Part shown: positions 15,510 to 23,057 of the stretch, one piece after another
How the letters are laid out: each line of letters opens with the position of its first letter
Numbering within the stretch: position 1 is the stretch's first letter
Origin: JBNAVY01 sp049700195
GTDB lineage: Bacteria; Bacillota; Thermoanaerobacteria; Thermoanaerobacterales; Thermoanaerobacteraceae
DNA length: 40,663 nt
Assembly (NCBI GenBank): GCA_049700195.1
Contig: JBNAVY010000018.1
Location: 1 to 40,663, forward strand
Reading direction: 5' to 3'
The notes under the pieces: generated by a model
Database searches by the model: none
What the model saw: only the letters and a program-made list of their open reading frames with translations
What the model was told of the DNA's origin: nothing
Made by a program: the position numbers and the translations under genes

Positions 15510-17195
15510 TCATTCCTCATAAGTTAATCTTAACATTTCATCAATTGTTGTGTTGCCTTCTAAAACAATTTTTTTAGCTCTTTCTCTTAATGTTATCATT
15601 CCATTCTGTACAGCATATTTACCCAAAACATCTGATGAGGATTTTCTATTAATAAGTTCTTTGATGGAAGAGTTTACTACCATCATTTCATAAAGCGGAA
15701 GTCTTCCTTTATATCCAGTCTTATTACAAACAGCACATCCTCTTCCCTTGTATAAAGTAACATCTTCTTTTTCATCAAGGCCCAAAAGCTGTTTTTCTTT
15801 TTCAGATGCTTTATAACTTATTTTGCAATTATCACATATTTTTCTAGCCAATCTTTGTGCTATAACTCCAGAAACAGATGATGAAACCAAATAGGGCTCT
15901 ATTCCCATATCAATAAGACGTGTAATAGCACCAGGAGCATCATTTGTGTGAAGTGTTGATAAAACAAGATGCCCTGTAATAGCAGACCTTATTGCTATTT
16001 CTGCTGTTTGGGAATCTCTTATTTCTCCAATCATAATAACATCAGGATCTTGCCTTAATATAGACCTTAAAGCTGATGCAAAAGTAAGTCCTGCTTTTTC
16101 GTTTACTTGAACTTGATTTATACCCTCTAAAGAATATTCAACTGGATCTTCTACAGTAACAATATTTATATTAGGTTTATTAAGTTCTTTTAACATTGCA
16201 TAAAGAGTTGTAGTTTTGCCACTACCTGTCGGCCCTGTCAAAAGTACAATTCCATTTGGTCTTTTTATCATTTTGTCAAAAATCTCTATATCTTTACTAT
16301 CAAATCCTAACTGTTCTTTTGAGAAAATAAATCCTTCTTTATCTAATAGCCTCAAAACAAGTTTTTCTCCAAATACAGTTGGAAGAGATGAAACTCTTAT
16401 ATCAATATTTCTCCCCGCAGAAACAAATTCAATTCTTCCATCCTGAGGAAGGCGCCTTTCTGCAATATTCATATTTGACATGATTTTAATACGGGTAACT
16501 ACAGGACCTTGTGTACTTTTTATTACTCTCATAGCTTCATTTAGTTGTCCATCAATTCTAAATCTTATTCTCAAATCTTTTTCTGTCGGCTCAATATGAA
16601 TATCTGATGCTCGACCTTTAATCGCCTGTTCAATAATAGAATTCACAAGTCTTACTGCTGGTGCACTATTAACTTCTTCTTCAGTTTCATTTTCAATTAT
16701 TTGTGTCTTATTTATATCTTCATATGTAATTTGATTTTTAAAATCCTGAACGGCTTTCTCAGCCTGCGCCTTACCATAAACCTTATCAATGATCTTTAAA
16801 ATACTTTTTTCTGAAGCAATTAAAGGTTTTATATCCTGTTTTGTTATTAGTTTTATATCATCTATTGCAAATATATTTAAAGGATCAGCCATTGCAACAA
16901 GTATACCGCTACTATCTTTTTTTATTGGTATTGCCGTATATCTTTTAGCTATAAATTCTGGAATTAGTTTTGCAACATCAAAATCTACATAAAATTTATC
17001 CAAATCTATATGTGGTATACCTAATTGAAATTCTAACACTTCAAGAATCTGTTCCTCTGTCGTATAGCCTTCTTCGACAAGAATTCTTCCTAATTTTTCA
17101 CCTTTTTTGGCCTGCAGTTTTATGGCATTTTTTAACTGGTCTTCAGTAATTAAACCTACTTCAACCAGTAGCTCTCCTAGTCTTTTTTTTGCCAT
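15510..17195 (-). CDS. pilB: Pilus extension ATPase PilB with tandem MshEN motifs
   Basis: Hexameric motor for pilus polymerisation, 561 residues. The N-terminal MshEN domain holds two 24-residue motifs of the RLGxxL..G..L..L..Q type, at 5-28 (nearly perfect) and 34-57 (Lys for Arg, Tyr for Leu); this fold binds c-di-GMP in MshE and other GspE/PilB ATPases. Then come the GspE core with Walker A GPTGSGKTT (321-329), Asp box VTVEDPVEY, Walker B VIMIGEIRD (387-395) and His box ITGHLVLSTLHT, and a zinc-binding C4 module with Cys454, Cys457, Cys487 and Cys490. First gene of the pilus operon, behind a c-di-GMP-II riboswitch; GGGAGG lies 6-7 nt before the ATG. Confidence 0.96.
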   Translation of the reverse strand: MAKKRLGELLVEVGLITEDQLKNAIKLQAKKGEKLGRILVEEGYTTEEQILEVLEFQLGIPHIDLDKFYVDFDVAKLIPEFIAKRYTAIPIKKDSSGILVAMADPLNIFAIDDIKLITKQDIKPLIASEKSILKIIDKVYGKAQAEKAVQDFKNQITYEDINKTQIIENETEEEVNSAPAVRLVNSIIEQAIKGRASDIHIEPTEKDLRIRFRIDGQLNEAMRVIKSTQGPVVTRIKIMSNMNIAERRLPQDGRIEFVSAGRNIDIRVSSLPTVFGEKLVLRLLDKEGFIFSKEQLGFDSKDIEIFDKMIKRPNGIVLLTGPTGSGKTTTLYAMLKELNKPNINIVTVEDPVEYSLEGINQVQVNEKAGLTFASALRSILRQDPDVIMIGEIRDSQTAEIAIRSAITGHLVLSTLHTNDAPGAITRLIDMGIEPYLVSSSVSGVIAQRLARKICDNCKISYKASEKEKQLLGLDEKEDVTLYKGRGCAVCNKTGYKGRLPLYEMMVVNSSIKELINRKSSSDVLGKYAVQNGMITLRERAKKIVLEGNTTIDEMLRLTYEE

Positions 17196-17209
17196 AACAA
17201 TTCCTCCCT

Positions 17210-17236
17210 AAAAAAACAATAGCCGACATATGCCGG
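17210..17236 (-). terminator. Riboswitch expression platform: hairpin plus U7
   Basis: On the minus strand CCGGC-AUAU-GUCGG (17236-17223, one G-U pair) is followed after CUAUUG by seven U (17216-17210). It is a modest intrinsic terminator located between the aptamer core and the pilB ribosome site. Its 5' arm contains the CCG of the conserved aptamer segment GCAACCG, so aptamer folding and hairpin formation should compete. Confidence 0.65.
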
Positions 17237-17303
17237 TTGCACTACTGTATCTATGAAGCATAAAGTGCCCAAGTTTATCTTCATTTCATCTACTTTCACT
17301 ATT
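17218..17303 (-). promoter_or_regulatory. Cyclic di-GMP-II riboswitch aptamer
   Basis: The minus-strand leader of pilB contains UUGGGCACUU, a small stem (UAUG-CUU-CAUA) and then AGUAGUGCAACCG, in the order and spacing of class II c-di-GMP riboswitches; the GGGCACU and AGUGC arms pair. These blocks match, as I recall it, the crystallised Clostridium acetobutylicum class II aptamer, and the preceding GAAA...GAUGAA...AUAAAC segment also fits. A closing P1 helix could be AAUAGU (17303-17298) with GCUAUU (17223-17218), although a hairpin would then be inserted and this helix is uncertain. No separate promoter stands out between aroE and the aptamer, so it may act on read-through from the yqeG promoter. 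Confidence 0.88.
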
Positions 17304-17322
17304 ATTTATTAAATTATTTGCT

Positions 17323-18159
17323 TTACTTCTGTATATGCTTATATACCAGATTTTTATCAAAATTTTTTCCTGTCCAAAGTTTGAACGAATGATATGCTTG
17401 ATTAATAACCATAGAAAATCCATTTTGATATTTAATATTGTTACGTTCAGCGTATTTTAGTAAAATTGTTTTTTCAGGATTATATATAACATCATAAACA
17501 AAATTTGCTTTTTTGACGACATTTTCACTTACTGGTGATTTTTCAAAATCTGGCGCCATGCCAACACTGGTTGCATTTATTATCATATCTATGTTATTTA
17601 ATTTTTCAGCATCTTGCAAAGGATAAACTTCTATTTTAAGGTTAAAATCTTTTTCTAAAGTTTTTGCCAAAACTTCTGCCTTTTGTACATCCCGATTTAA
17701 AATTGTAATAGAATTTACATCATTTTTTGCAAGTGCTATTAAAATTGCCTTTGCAGCACCTCCGGCACCTATTAATAATATATCTCTTTCTTTTAACACC
17801 TCATTATTTTCTGAAATTGATTCTAAAAATCCCATATAATCAGTATTATAACCTTTTAATATACCATCACTGTTTATAATTGTGTTAACTGCTCCAATTA
17901 ATTTTGCTTCTTCAGATATGTAATCCAGATATTTAATAACATTTTCTTTATGTGGTACAGTCACATTAATACCTTTTATTCCAAGTGATTTTAAACCCTT
18001 TACTGCATTTTCTAAATTTTCGGGGGTTACATCAAAAACAGTATAAATAGAATTTATATTAAAATATTCAAAAGATAAATTATGTATTAGTGGCGATATG
18101 CTATGTGAGACTGGATGTCCGATTAATCCATATAAAACTGTATTAGAATCAACCTTCAT
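17323..18159 (-). CDS. aroE: Shikimate dehydrogenase
   Basis: NADPH-dependent reduction of 3-dehydroshikimate to shikimate. The 278-residue protein shows the substrate-binding GHPVSHSISPLIHN near 14-27, NVTVPHKENVI with catalytic Lys near 66-72, NTDYMGF, the dinucleotide loop GAGGAAKA near 126-133, NATSVGM, and YNPEKT, GFSMVINQA toward the end. It overlaps yqeG by 11 nt, the same neighbours as in Bacillus. Its stop is followed by the pilus-operon riboswitch. Confidence 0.96.
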   Translation of the reverse strand: MKVDSNTVLYGLIGHPVSHSISPLIHNLSFEYFNINSIYTVFDVTPENLENAVKGLKSLGIKGINVTVPHKENVIKYLDYISEEAKLIGAVNTIINSDGILKGYNTDYMGFLESISENNEVLKERDILLIGAGGAAKAILIALAKNDVNSITILNRDVQKAEVLAKTLEKDFNLKIEVYPLQDAEKLNNIDMIINATSVGMAPDFEKSPVSENVVKKANFVYDVIYNPEKTILLKYAERNNIKYQNGFSMVINQAYHSFKLWTGKNFDKNLVYKHIQK

Positions 18160-18649
18160 TTTCTTTCATCCTCTTTAATATGTGTCTTTCTGCTTTTCTG
18201 ACAAATTTTGTCCAGCCAAACTCTTCTTTTGAAATTGGTTTTACTAATATTGTGAATAAACCTGTTCTCCTACCACCAAGAATGTCTGTAAAAATCTGAT
18301 CTCCTATAAGAGCTGTTTCGTTAGGTTTTGCATCTAAAATACGTAAAGCTTTTTTAAATGCGCCTTTTCTTGGTTTTGCGGCCCATGATATAGCTGGAAC
18401 TTCTATATATATTCTAAATTCATTTACTCTTCTTTTTGTATTGTTTGAAATTAAGCATATTTTAAAACCATTCGTTTTTAGATATTTAAACCATTCTATT
18501 GCTTTTTTATCAGGAAATTTTATTTTCTTTGGCACAATTGTATTATCAATATCAATTACTAAATTATGTATACCCTTCTTTTTTAAATATTCTATATCTA
18601 TGTCATATATTGTATCAGCAAACAAATCTGGAATTAATTTTTGATACAT
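18149..18649 (-). CDS. yqeG: YqeG family HAD-IIIA phosphatase
   Basis: A 166-residue member of the YqeG branch of the HAD superfamily, usually annotated as a phosphatase; physiological substrate not established. The HAD motifs are visible: motif I VIDIDNTIV with nucleophile Asp33 and Asp35, motif II LISNNT, motif III Lys in KPRKGAFKKAL, and motif IV IGDQIFTDILGG. No cap insertion, which is typical. In Bacillus yqeG precedes yqeH and aroE; here yqeH is absent and aroE follows directly with an 11-nt overlap. Confidence 0.92.
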   Translation of the reverse strand: MYQKLIPDLFADTIYDIDIEYLKKKGIHNLVIDIDNTIVPKKIKFPDKKAIEWFKYLKTNGFKICLISNNTKRRVNEFRIYIEVPAISWAAKPRKGAFKKALRILDAKPNETALIGDQIFTDILGGRRTGLFTILVKPISKEEFGWTKFVRKAERHILKRMKENEG

Positions 18650-18671
18650 ATATTCACCTCATTTAGATAAA

Positions 18672-18701
18672 ATTATACAACAAATAAAAACAAACTGTCA
18701 A
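18672..18701 (-). promoter_or_regulatory. Sigma-A promoter of yqeG-aroE, consensus -35 and -10
   Basis: Minus strand TTGACA (18701-18696), 18 nt, TATAAT (18677-18672). Both hexamers are perfect. It lies between the sigK stop and yqeG and is embedded in a long inverted repeat, whose right arm ends in the -10 box. It could drive yqeG, aroE and, if the riboswitch permits, the pilus operon. Confidence 0.88.
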
Positions 18702-18725
18702 TACAGCATGTTTTTATTTGTTGTA
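18676..18725. repeat. 17-bp inverted repeat enclosing the yqeG promoter
   Basis: A perfect repeat (arm TACAACAAATAAAAACA at 18676-18692, complement at 18709-18725) surrounds a 16-nt loop that itself has CTGT/ACAG arms. In RNA from sigK it would fold as a long hairpin and may end the sigK transcript; in DNA it overlaps the promoter spacer and could be an operator. Confidence 0.75.
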
Positions 18726-18752
18726 AAAATTAAAAATATTTTAAAGTATTAT

Positions 18753-19448
18753 TTACATTGTTAATTCTTTAAAAAGTTTATTCAAAGCTTTTTTTTCTAT
18801 ACGGGATACATAAGAACGTGAAATACCTAGAAGTTTTGCAATTTCTCTTTGTGTTTTACTATGTCCGTTATTTAATCCATATCTCATTTCAATAATCATT
18901 TTTTCTCTATTTTTTAAAACACTATTAATTTTATTATATAATTTATTAACTTGGAGCCTTTTTTCTACTTTATCTGACACTTCATCTTGTTCTGTCCCTA
19001 AAACATCAATCAAAGATATTTCATTGCCCTCTTTATCAACTCCTATGGGGTCTTGAAGGGAAACTTCCGCTTTTATTTTCTTTTCTGAACGTATTGACAT
19101 TAATATTTCATTGTCTATACATCTTGCTGCATATGTTGCTAAGTGAGTACCTTTAGAAATATCAAAAGTAGATATAGCTTTTATCAGTCCTATTGTACCT
19201 ATTGATATTAAATCATCTATATCTTTACCTGTGCTTCCATATTTTTTTACAACATGAGCCACAAGTCTTAAATTTCTTTCTATAAGTATATTTCTGGCTT
19301 CTTCATCACCTTTTTTATACATTTCAAGATATTTTTTTTCTTCTTCTGGAGTTAATGGCTGTGGAAAGGAATTTGTATTAGTTAAATACCCAAAACTTAA
19401 AATTTCTTTTATAATAACGGCAGCAAGAGTAATTATAGCTTCCAACAT
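18753..19448 (-). CDS. sigK: Sporulation sigma factor pro-sigma-K, uninterrupted
   Basis: Late mother-cell sigma factor for spore coat and maturation genes. The 231-residue product aligns along its length with Bacillus SigK: region 2 (NILIERNLRLVAHVVKKY, DLISIGTIGLIKA, ATYAARCIDNEIL), the linker LQDPIGVDKEGNEISLIDVL and region 4 helix-turn-helix (TQREIAKLLGISRSYVSRIEKKAL). A hydrophobic stretch of about 20 residues (MLEAIITLAAVIIKEILSFG) precedes YLTNTNSFPQPL and looks like the inhibitory pro-peptide removed by SpoIVFB. No skin element interrupts the gene. ATG at 19448 is 6-7 nt from a G-rich site; an upstream GTG is less likely. Confidence 0.95.
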   Translation of the reverse strand: MLEAIITLAAVIIKEILSFGYLTNTNSFPQPLTPEEEKKYLEMYKKGDEEARNILIERNLRLVAHVVKKYGSTGKDIDDLISIGTIGLIKAISTFDISKGTHLATYAARCIDNEILMSIRSEKKIKAEVSLQDPIGVDKEGNEISLIDVLGTEQDEVSDKVEKRLQVNKLYNKINSVLKNREKMIIEMRYGLNNGHSKTQREIAKLLGISRSYVSRIEKKALNKLFKELTM

Positions 19449-19480
19449 CAAATACACCCCCCATTAAAGTTTCACATATT

Positions 19481-19508
19481 TATTATATGAACCTTATTCA
19501 GATTGGTG
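19481..19508 (-). promoter_or_regulatory. Possible sigma-K/sigma-E promoter of sigK
   Basis: Minus strand CATATAATA (19489-19481) fits the sigma-K -10 CATAnnnTA and its first eight bases fit the sigma-E -10 CATAYANT. CACC (19508-19505), 15 nt upstream, matches the minimal sigma-K -35. No good sigma-E -35 was found. Autoregulation of sigK is known in Bacillus. Confidence 0.42.
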
Positions 19509-19517
19509 CAAGTACAA

Positions 19518-21119
19518 TTAATATTTCATTATTTCTTCAGCAATTTTTTTAAATATTGGGGCAGCTATAGTCCCTCCTGTATCACCATTTTTTACAAAAA
19601 CAGAAATTGCATATTTAGGATTTTGGTAGGGTACAAAACCTACAAACCAAGCATGATATATATTCTGTTGTTTACTAACTTCTGCTGAGCCTGTTTTCCC
19701 TGCACTTTTGTACTTTGTTTCAGCTCTTTTGCCTGTACCTTCTGTAACAACTTCTCTCATCATTTCCTTTATTATGTTTGAAGTATTTTGAGATATAACT
19801 CTGTATGAATTTTTATTATAAAGATTTTGTATCTGATTTCCTCTTTCATCTACGATACCTTTTATCAGATTAGGTACATTTCTGATACCATCATTTGCTA
19901 TTGTAGCTACAATATCTGCTGCCTGAAGAGGTGATAGCATTACATCACCCTGACCTATTGAAAGATTTCCAATTCCAGCTCCATATGTATCTTCAATTTT
20001 AGGCAGCATCCCTAATTGCTGCTGTATTGGTAAATTATTATCATAGGTTGTTAAACCAAATTTTTTGGCCATATCTAAAATATTTTCTCCACCTGTCAAT
20101 TCTCCAATTCTTATAAAAGTTGTATTACATGACACAGCAAATCCCTTTTTTATATCAACAAGCCCATGGCTTTCTCCTTTGTAATCATGAAATACAACAC
20201 CATTTATACTGTAGCTCCCACTGCAATCAAATAAATCATCTGCCTTTACTTTATTATTCTCTATTGCAGCAGAAGCTGTAATTATTTTAAATATAGACCC
20301 TGGTGGATATTGCGAAGTAGCCTTATTGACAAATTCCTCATTTGAACTATTTATATAATCAGCTATATTATTTTGATCAAAATTAGGACGACTTGCCATG
20401 GCAAGAATATCACCTGATTTAATATCTAAAACTACTGCTGCACCATTTATATGATTTTCATCTAAAATATTTTCTACAGCTTTTTGTATATGATAATCCA
20501 ATGTAGTTTTCACACTGTAAGGATTTTGATTGTTACCAACTATTCTTATACCTAATCCTTGCATATAGTCATTATTTCCATTTGTAAATACGGCTATATT
20601 TTCTTGTTGTTTGTTACTCAACACACTATTAAAATATTCTTCTAAACCCATGTTTTTTTCTCCTACATAACCTACTATATGTCTTGCTAATGATTTTGAT
20701 GTATATCTTTCAGGCATGGTCAAGATAAAAACACCCCCAGGCAGATGATTTTTATCTTGTTTTTTTATAACATATTTTAGATACTTTTTAGAAGAATTTA
20801 AATCTTTATATATTTTCTGATATGGTATATCAGTGTAATTACCTATTAATTGAGCAGCATAACTTTTATCAAAAATAATTTCTGGTATTGCATAAATATA
20901 ACTTTTTGATTCTCTATCAGTAATTGGTATCATATTTCTATCATAAATATCACCTCTTTTTTCTCCAATTGCAAAGCTCCTTAACTTTTGCTCTACTGCT
21001 TTTTTTGAATATTCTTCACCCTTAATTATTTGTATATAAAATAATCTTGTAAAAAGAAAAATAATGAATAATGATAAAACTATTTTTAAAATCATTATTC
21101 TTATATTTGATTCTTTCAT
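19518..21119 (-). CDS. Class B penicillin-binding protein (D,D-transpeptidase)
   Basis: Membrane-anchored peptidoglycan transpeptidase of the PBP2/FtsI class, 533 residues. One membrane segment at about 8-25; pedestal domain with RGDIYDRN near 55-62; transpeptidase motifs SxxK (Ser275-Ile-Phe-Lys278), SxN (Ser330-Cys-Asn) and KTG (Lys475). No PASTA repeats. The ATG at 21137 is upstream of the AAAGGAG site; the ATG at 21119, 8 nt after it, is used. That ribosome site lies in a strong hairpin. The gene sits between trhP and sigK; a sporulation-specific role is possible but not shown. FtsI, PBP2 and SpoVD cannot be told apart from these motifs. Confidence 0.92.
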   Translation of the reverse strand: MKESNIRIMILKIVLSLFIIFLFTRLFYIQIIKGEEYSKKAVEQKLRSFAIGEKRGDIYDRNMIPITDRESKSYIYAIPEIIFDKSYAAQLIGNYTDIPYQKIYKDLNSSKKYLKYVIKKQDKNHLPGGVFILTMPERYTSKSLARHIVGYVGEKNMGLEEYFNSVLSNKQQENIAVFTNGNNDYMQGLGIRIVGNNQNPYSVKTTLDYHIQKAVENILDENHINGAAVVLDIKSGDILAMASRPNFDQNNIADYINSSNEEFVNKATSQYPPGSIFKIITASAAIENNKVKADDLFDCSGSYSINGVVFHDYKGESHGLVDIKKGFAVSCNTTFIRIGELTGGENILDMAKKFGLTTYDNNLPIQQQLGMLPKIEDTYGAGIGNLSIGQGDVMLSPLQAADIVATIANDGIRNVPNLIKGIVDERGNQIQNLYNKNSYRVISQNTSNIIKEMMREVVTEGTGKRAETKYKSAGKTGSAEVSKQQNIYHAWFVGFVPYQNPKYAISVFVKNGDTGGTIAAPIFKKIAEEIMKY

Positions 21120-21123
21120 AATT

Positions 21124-21169
21124 AAGACTCCTTTCAATGAATAATTTTATTATTCCCAAAAGGAGTCTT
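21124..21169 (-). promoter_or_regulatory. Hairpin sequestering the PBP ribosome-binding site
   Basis: In the mRNA, AAGACTCCTTT (21169-21159) pairs perfectly over 11 bp with AAAGGAGTCTT (21134-21124). The latter contains the AAAGGAG ribosome site used 8 nt before the PBP start. The loop holds a second stem, AATAAT-AAA-ATTATT. No U-tract follows, so it is not an intrinsic terminator. Confidence 0.65.
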
Positions 21170-21182
21170 TTAAAACAACCTG

Positions 21183-22397
21183 CTATTTAATTTTTCTTCT
21201 AAGCATATAAAATTCCTTAACTGGATATCTTACAGGTATTTTTACAAGCATTTTAGGATGTGGAGCAAAATCAAGCATATTTCCATCAATATCCCACATC
21301 CTCTCAATTACTTGGTTGAATTGTACTTTAGGACCAATTATTTCTATTTCATCACCTAATTCAAACCTGTTTCTTTGTTCAATTAAGGCAACCCCTGTTT
21401 TATTATCATAATCTTTTACCATGCCAATAAAATCATGTGTTCTTATATATGATGAGGAAGTGTAATTTTGAGCATCAGGCCCAGGTTTGTGAAAATAAAA
21501 TCCTGTTGTAAAACTTCTATTACTTACTTTTATAACTTCATCATATAAATTTTTATCAAAAATATATTTATCATTTTTTTCTAAATAATCATCAATTGCT
21601 TTTCTATACGCTTTAGTTACTACACCAACATAATAAGCACTTTTATTTCTACCTTCTATTTTTAAACTTGTAATTCCTGCCTTTATAAGTTCCGGTATAT
21701 GCTCAATCATGCAAAGATCTTTTGAGTTCATTATATAAGTCCCATGTTTATCTTCAAATATGGGCATATATTCACCCGGCCTTTTTTCTTCCACAAGATA
21801 ATAATTCCATCTGCATGGCTGAGTGCACTCTCCTTTATTTGCATCCCTTCCAGTCAAATAATTGCTTAAAAGGCATCTACCTGAATAAGAAATACACATC
21901 GCACCATGAACAAAAGCTTCTAACTCTAAAGTCTCCGGAGTATTATCTCTTATTTCCTTTATTTCTTTTAATGATAACTCTCTTGCTAGAATTATCCTCT
22001 TAGCTCCAAGATTATGCCAGAATAAAGCACTCTTATAATTAACATTATTTGCTTGAGTACTAATATGAATATCAATATTTGGAGCTATCTCCTTTATAAT
22101 AGAAAAAACCCCTGGATCTGAAACTATAAAAGCATCTATACCTAGATTTTTTAAAGTTTCTACATAATCGGGTAGTTTTTTTAAATCCAAATTATGTGGA
22201 AATATATTTATAGTTACATAGGCTTTTTTGTTATATTTTTTTACAAAGTCAACAGCTTCTTTCATATCATCTAAAGACATTCCAACAGTTGCTCTTAATC
22301 CAAAATCTTTATTTCCAAAATAAACCGCATCTGCACCGTAAAGTATTGCAGTTTTCAATCTTTCTAAATCTCCAACGGGTGCCAAAAGTTCTACCAT
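21183..22397 (-). CDS. trhP: U32-family tRNA hydroxylation protein TrhP
   Basis: U32 proteins named peptidases are now linked to 5-hydroxyuridine formation at tRNA position 34 using prephenate. The 404-residue product has a TIM-barrel-like N-terminal domain starting ELLAPVGDLERLKTAILYGADAVY in family fashion, and the four cysteines of the Fe-S site, Cys168, Cys175, Cys191 and Cys195 (CISYSGRC ... GECTQPC). A C-terminal beta domain follows. It overlaps trmR by one base, and TrmR methylates the hydroxyl that TrhP installs. Bacillus has two U32 genes here (yrrN, yrrO); only one is present, so it may suffice alone. Choice of TrhP over other U32 members rests on context. Confidence 0.88.
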   Translation of the reverse strand: MVELLAPVGDLERLKTAILYGADAVYFGNKDFGLRATVGMSLDDMKEAVDFVKKYNKKAYVTINIFPHNLDLKKLPDYVETLKNLGIDAFIVSDPGVFSIIKEIAPNIDIHISTQANNVNYKSALFWHNLGAKRIILARELSLKEIKEIRDNTPETLELEAFVHGAMCISYSGRCLLSNYLTGRDANKGECTQPCRWNYYLVEEKRPGEYMPIFEDKHGTYIMNSKDLCMIEHIPELIKAGITSLKIEGRNKSAYYVGVVTKAYRKAIDDYLEKNDKYIFDKNLYDEVIKVSNRSFTTGFYFHKPGPDAQNYTSSSYIRTHDFIGMVKDYDNKTGVALIEQRNRFELGDEIEIIGPKVQFNQVIERMWDIDGNMLDFAPHPKMLVKIPVRYPVKEFYMLRRKIK

Positions 22398-23038
22398 TAT
22401 TTTTCCTCCTTAATGCTTAAAGACAAACCATCACCTAAAGGCACAATCGTAGTTATGAGCGAATTGTCTGATTTTAAAGTTTCTATAAATTCCCTCATCC
22501 TATATACAATTGTTCTTCTTTTATGCTTTACATTTTTTTCACTAACAACATAACCCTTATATAAAATATTATCACAAATAAATAAACCACCATTATTTAA
22601 GATTCTCATAGATTTTTGATAAAATTCTTTATAATGGCCTTTTGAAGCATCAATAAAAATAAGATCATATTTTTTATTTAAATTTGGTAATACGTCATTT
22701 GCATCACCGCAAATAAGCTCAATTCTTTTAGATAAACCGGCTTTTTTGAAATTATCTTTTGCTATTTCAGCTCTTTCAATATCTTTTTCTATTGTAATAA
22801 TATTAGATATTTCATAGGCATTAGCCATTATTATAGCAGAAAAACCAATAGCTGTTCCAATTTCTAGTATATTTTTGGGTTTTTTTAATTTTATAATAAA
22901 ATTCAAAAAAGATGCCACTTCAGGTTTGATAATTGGTATATACATACTATCAGCAAATTCTTTAATATCTTTTAAAGGATAATTAAAATCAGAACTTATT
23001 TTTCTGATAAAATTTGAATCTAAAGATGAATAATTCAT
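22397..23038 (-). CDS. trmR: tRNA 5-hydroxyuridine methyltransferase TrmR
   Basis: SAM-dependent O-methyltransferase that converts ho5U34 to mo5U34 in tRNAs in Gram-positive bacteria (Bacillus YrrM). The 213-residue class I fold shows motif I ILEIGTAIGFSAI (57-69), acidic end of strand 2 TIEKD, CGDANDVL (110-117) and the metal-binding IFIDASKGHY with Asp130, as in caffeoyl-CoA O-methyltransferase-type enzymes. The order mltG, trmR, trhP is that of Bacillus yrrL-yrrM-yrrN. Stop and next start share TAATG. Confidence 0.9.
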   Translation of the reverse strand: MNYSSLDSNFIRKISSDFNYPLKDIKEFADSMYIPIIKPEVASFLNFIIKLKKPKNILEIGTAIGFSAIIMANAYEISNIITIEKDIERAEIAKDNFKKAGLSKRIELICGDANDVLPNLNKKYDLIFIDASKGHYKEFYQKSMRILNNGGLFICDNILYKGYVVSEKNVKHKRRTIVYRMREFIETLKSDNSLITTIVPLGDGLSLSIKEEK

Positions 23039-23057
23039 GGTTTTTCCCTTTCAAAAA

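Noticed and set aside
18753..19448. Skin-type prophage element in sigK
   Set aside because: The sigK frame is continuous across the usual insertion region.
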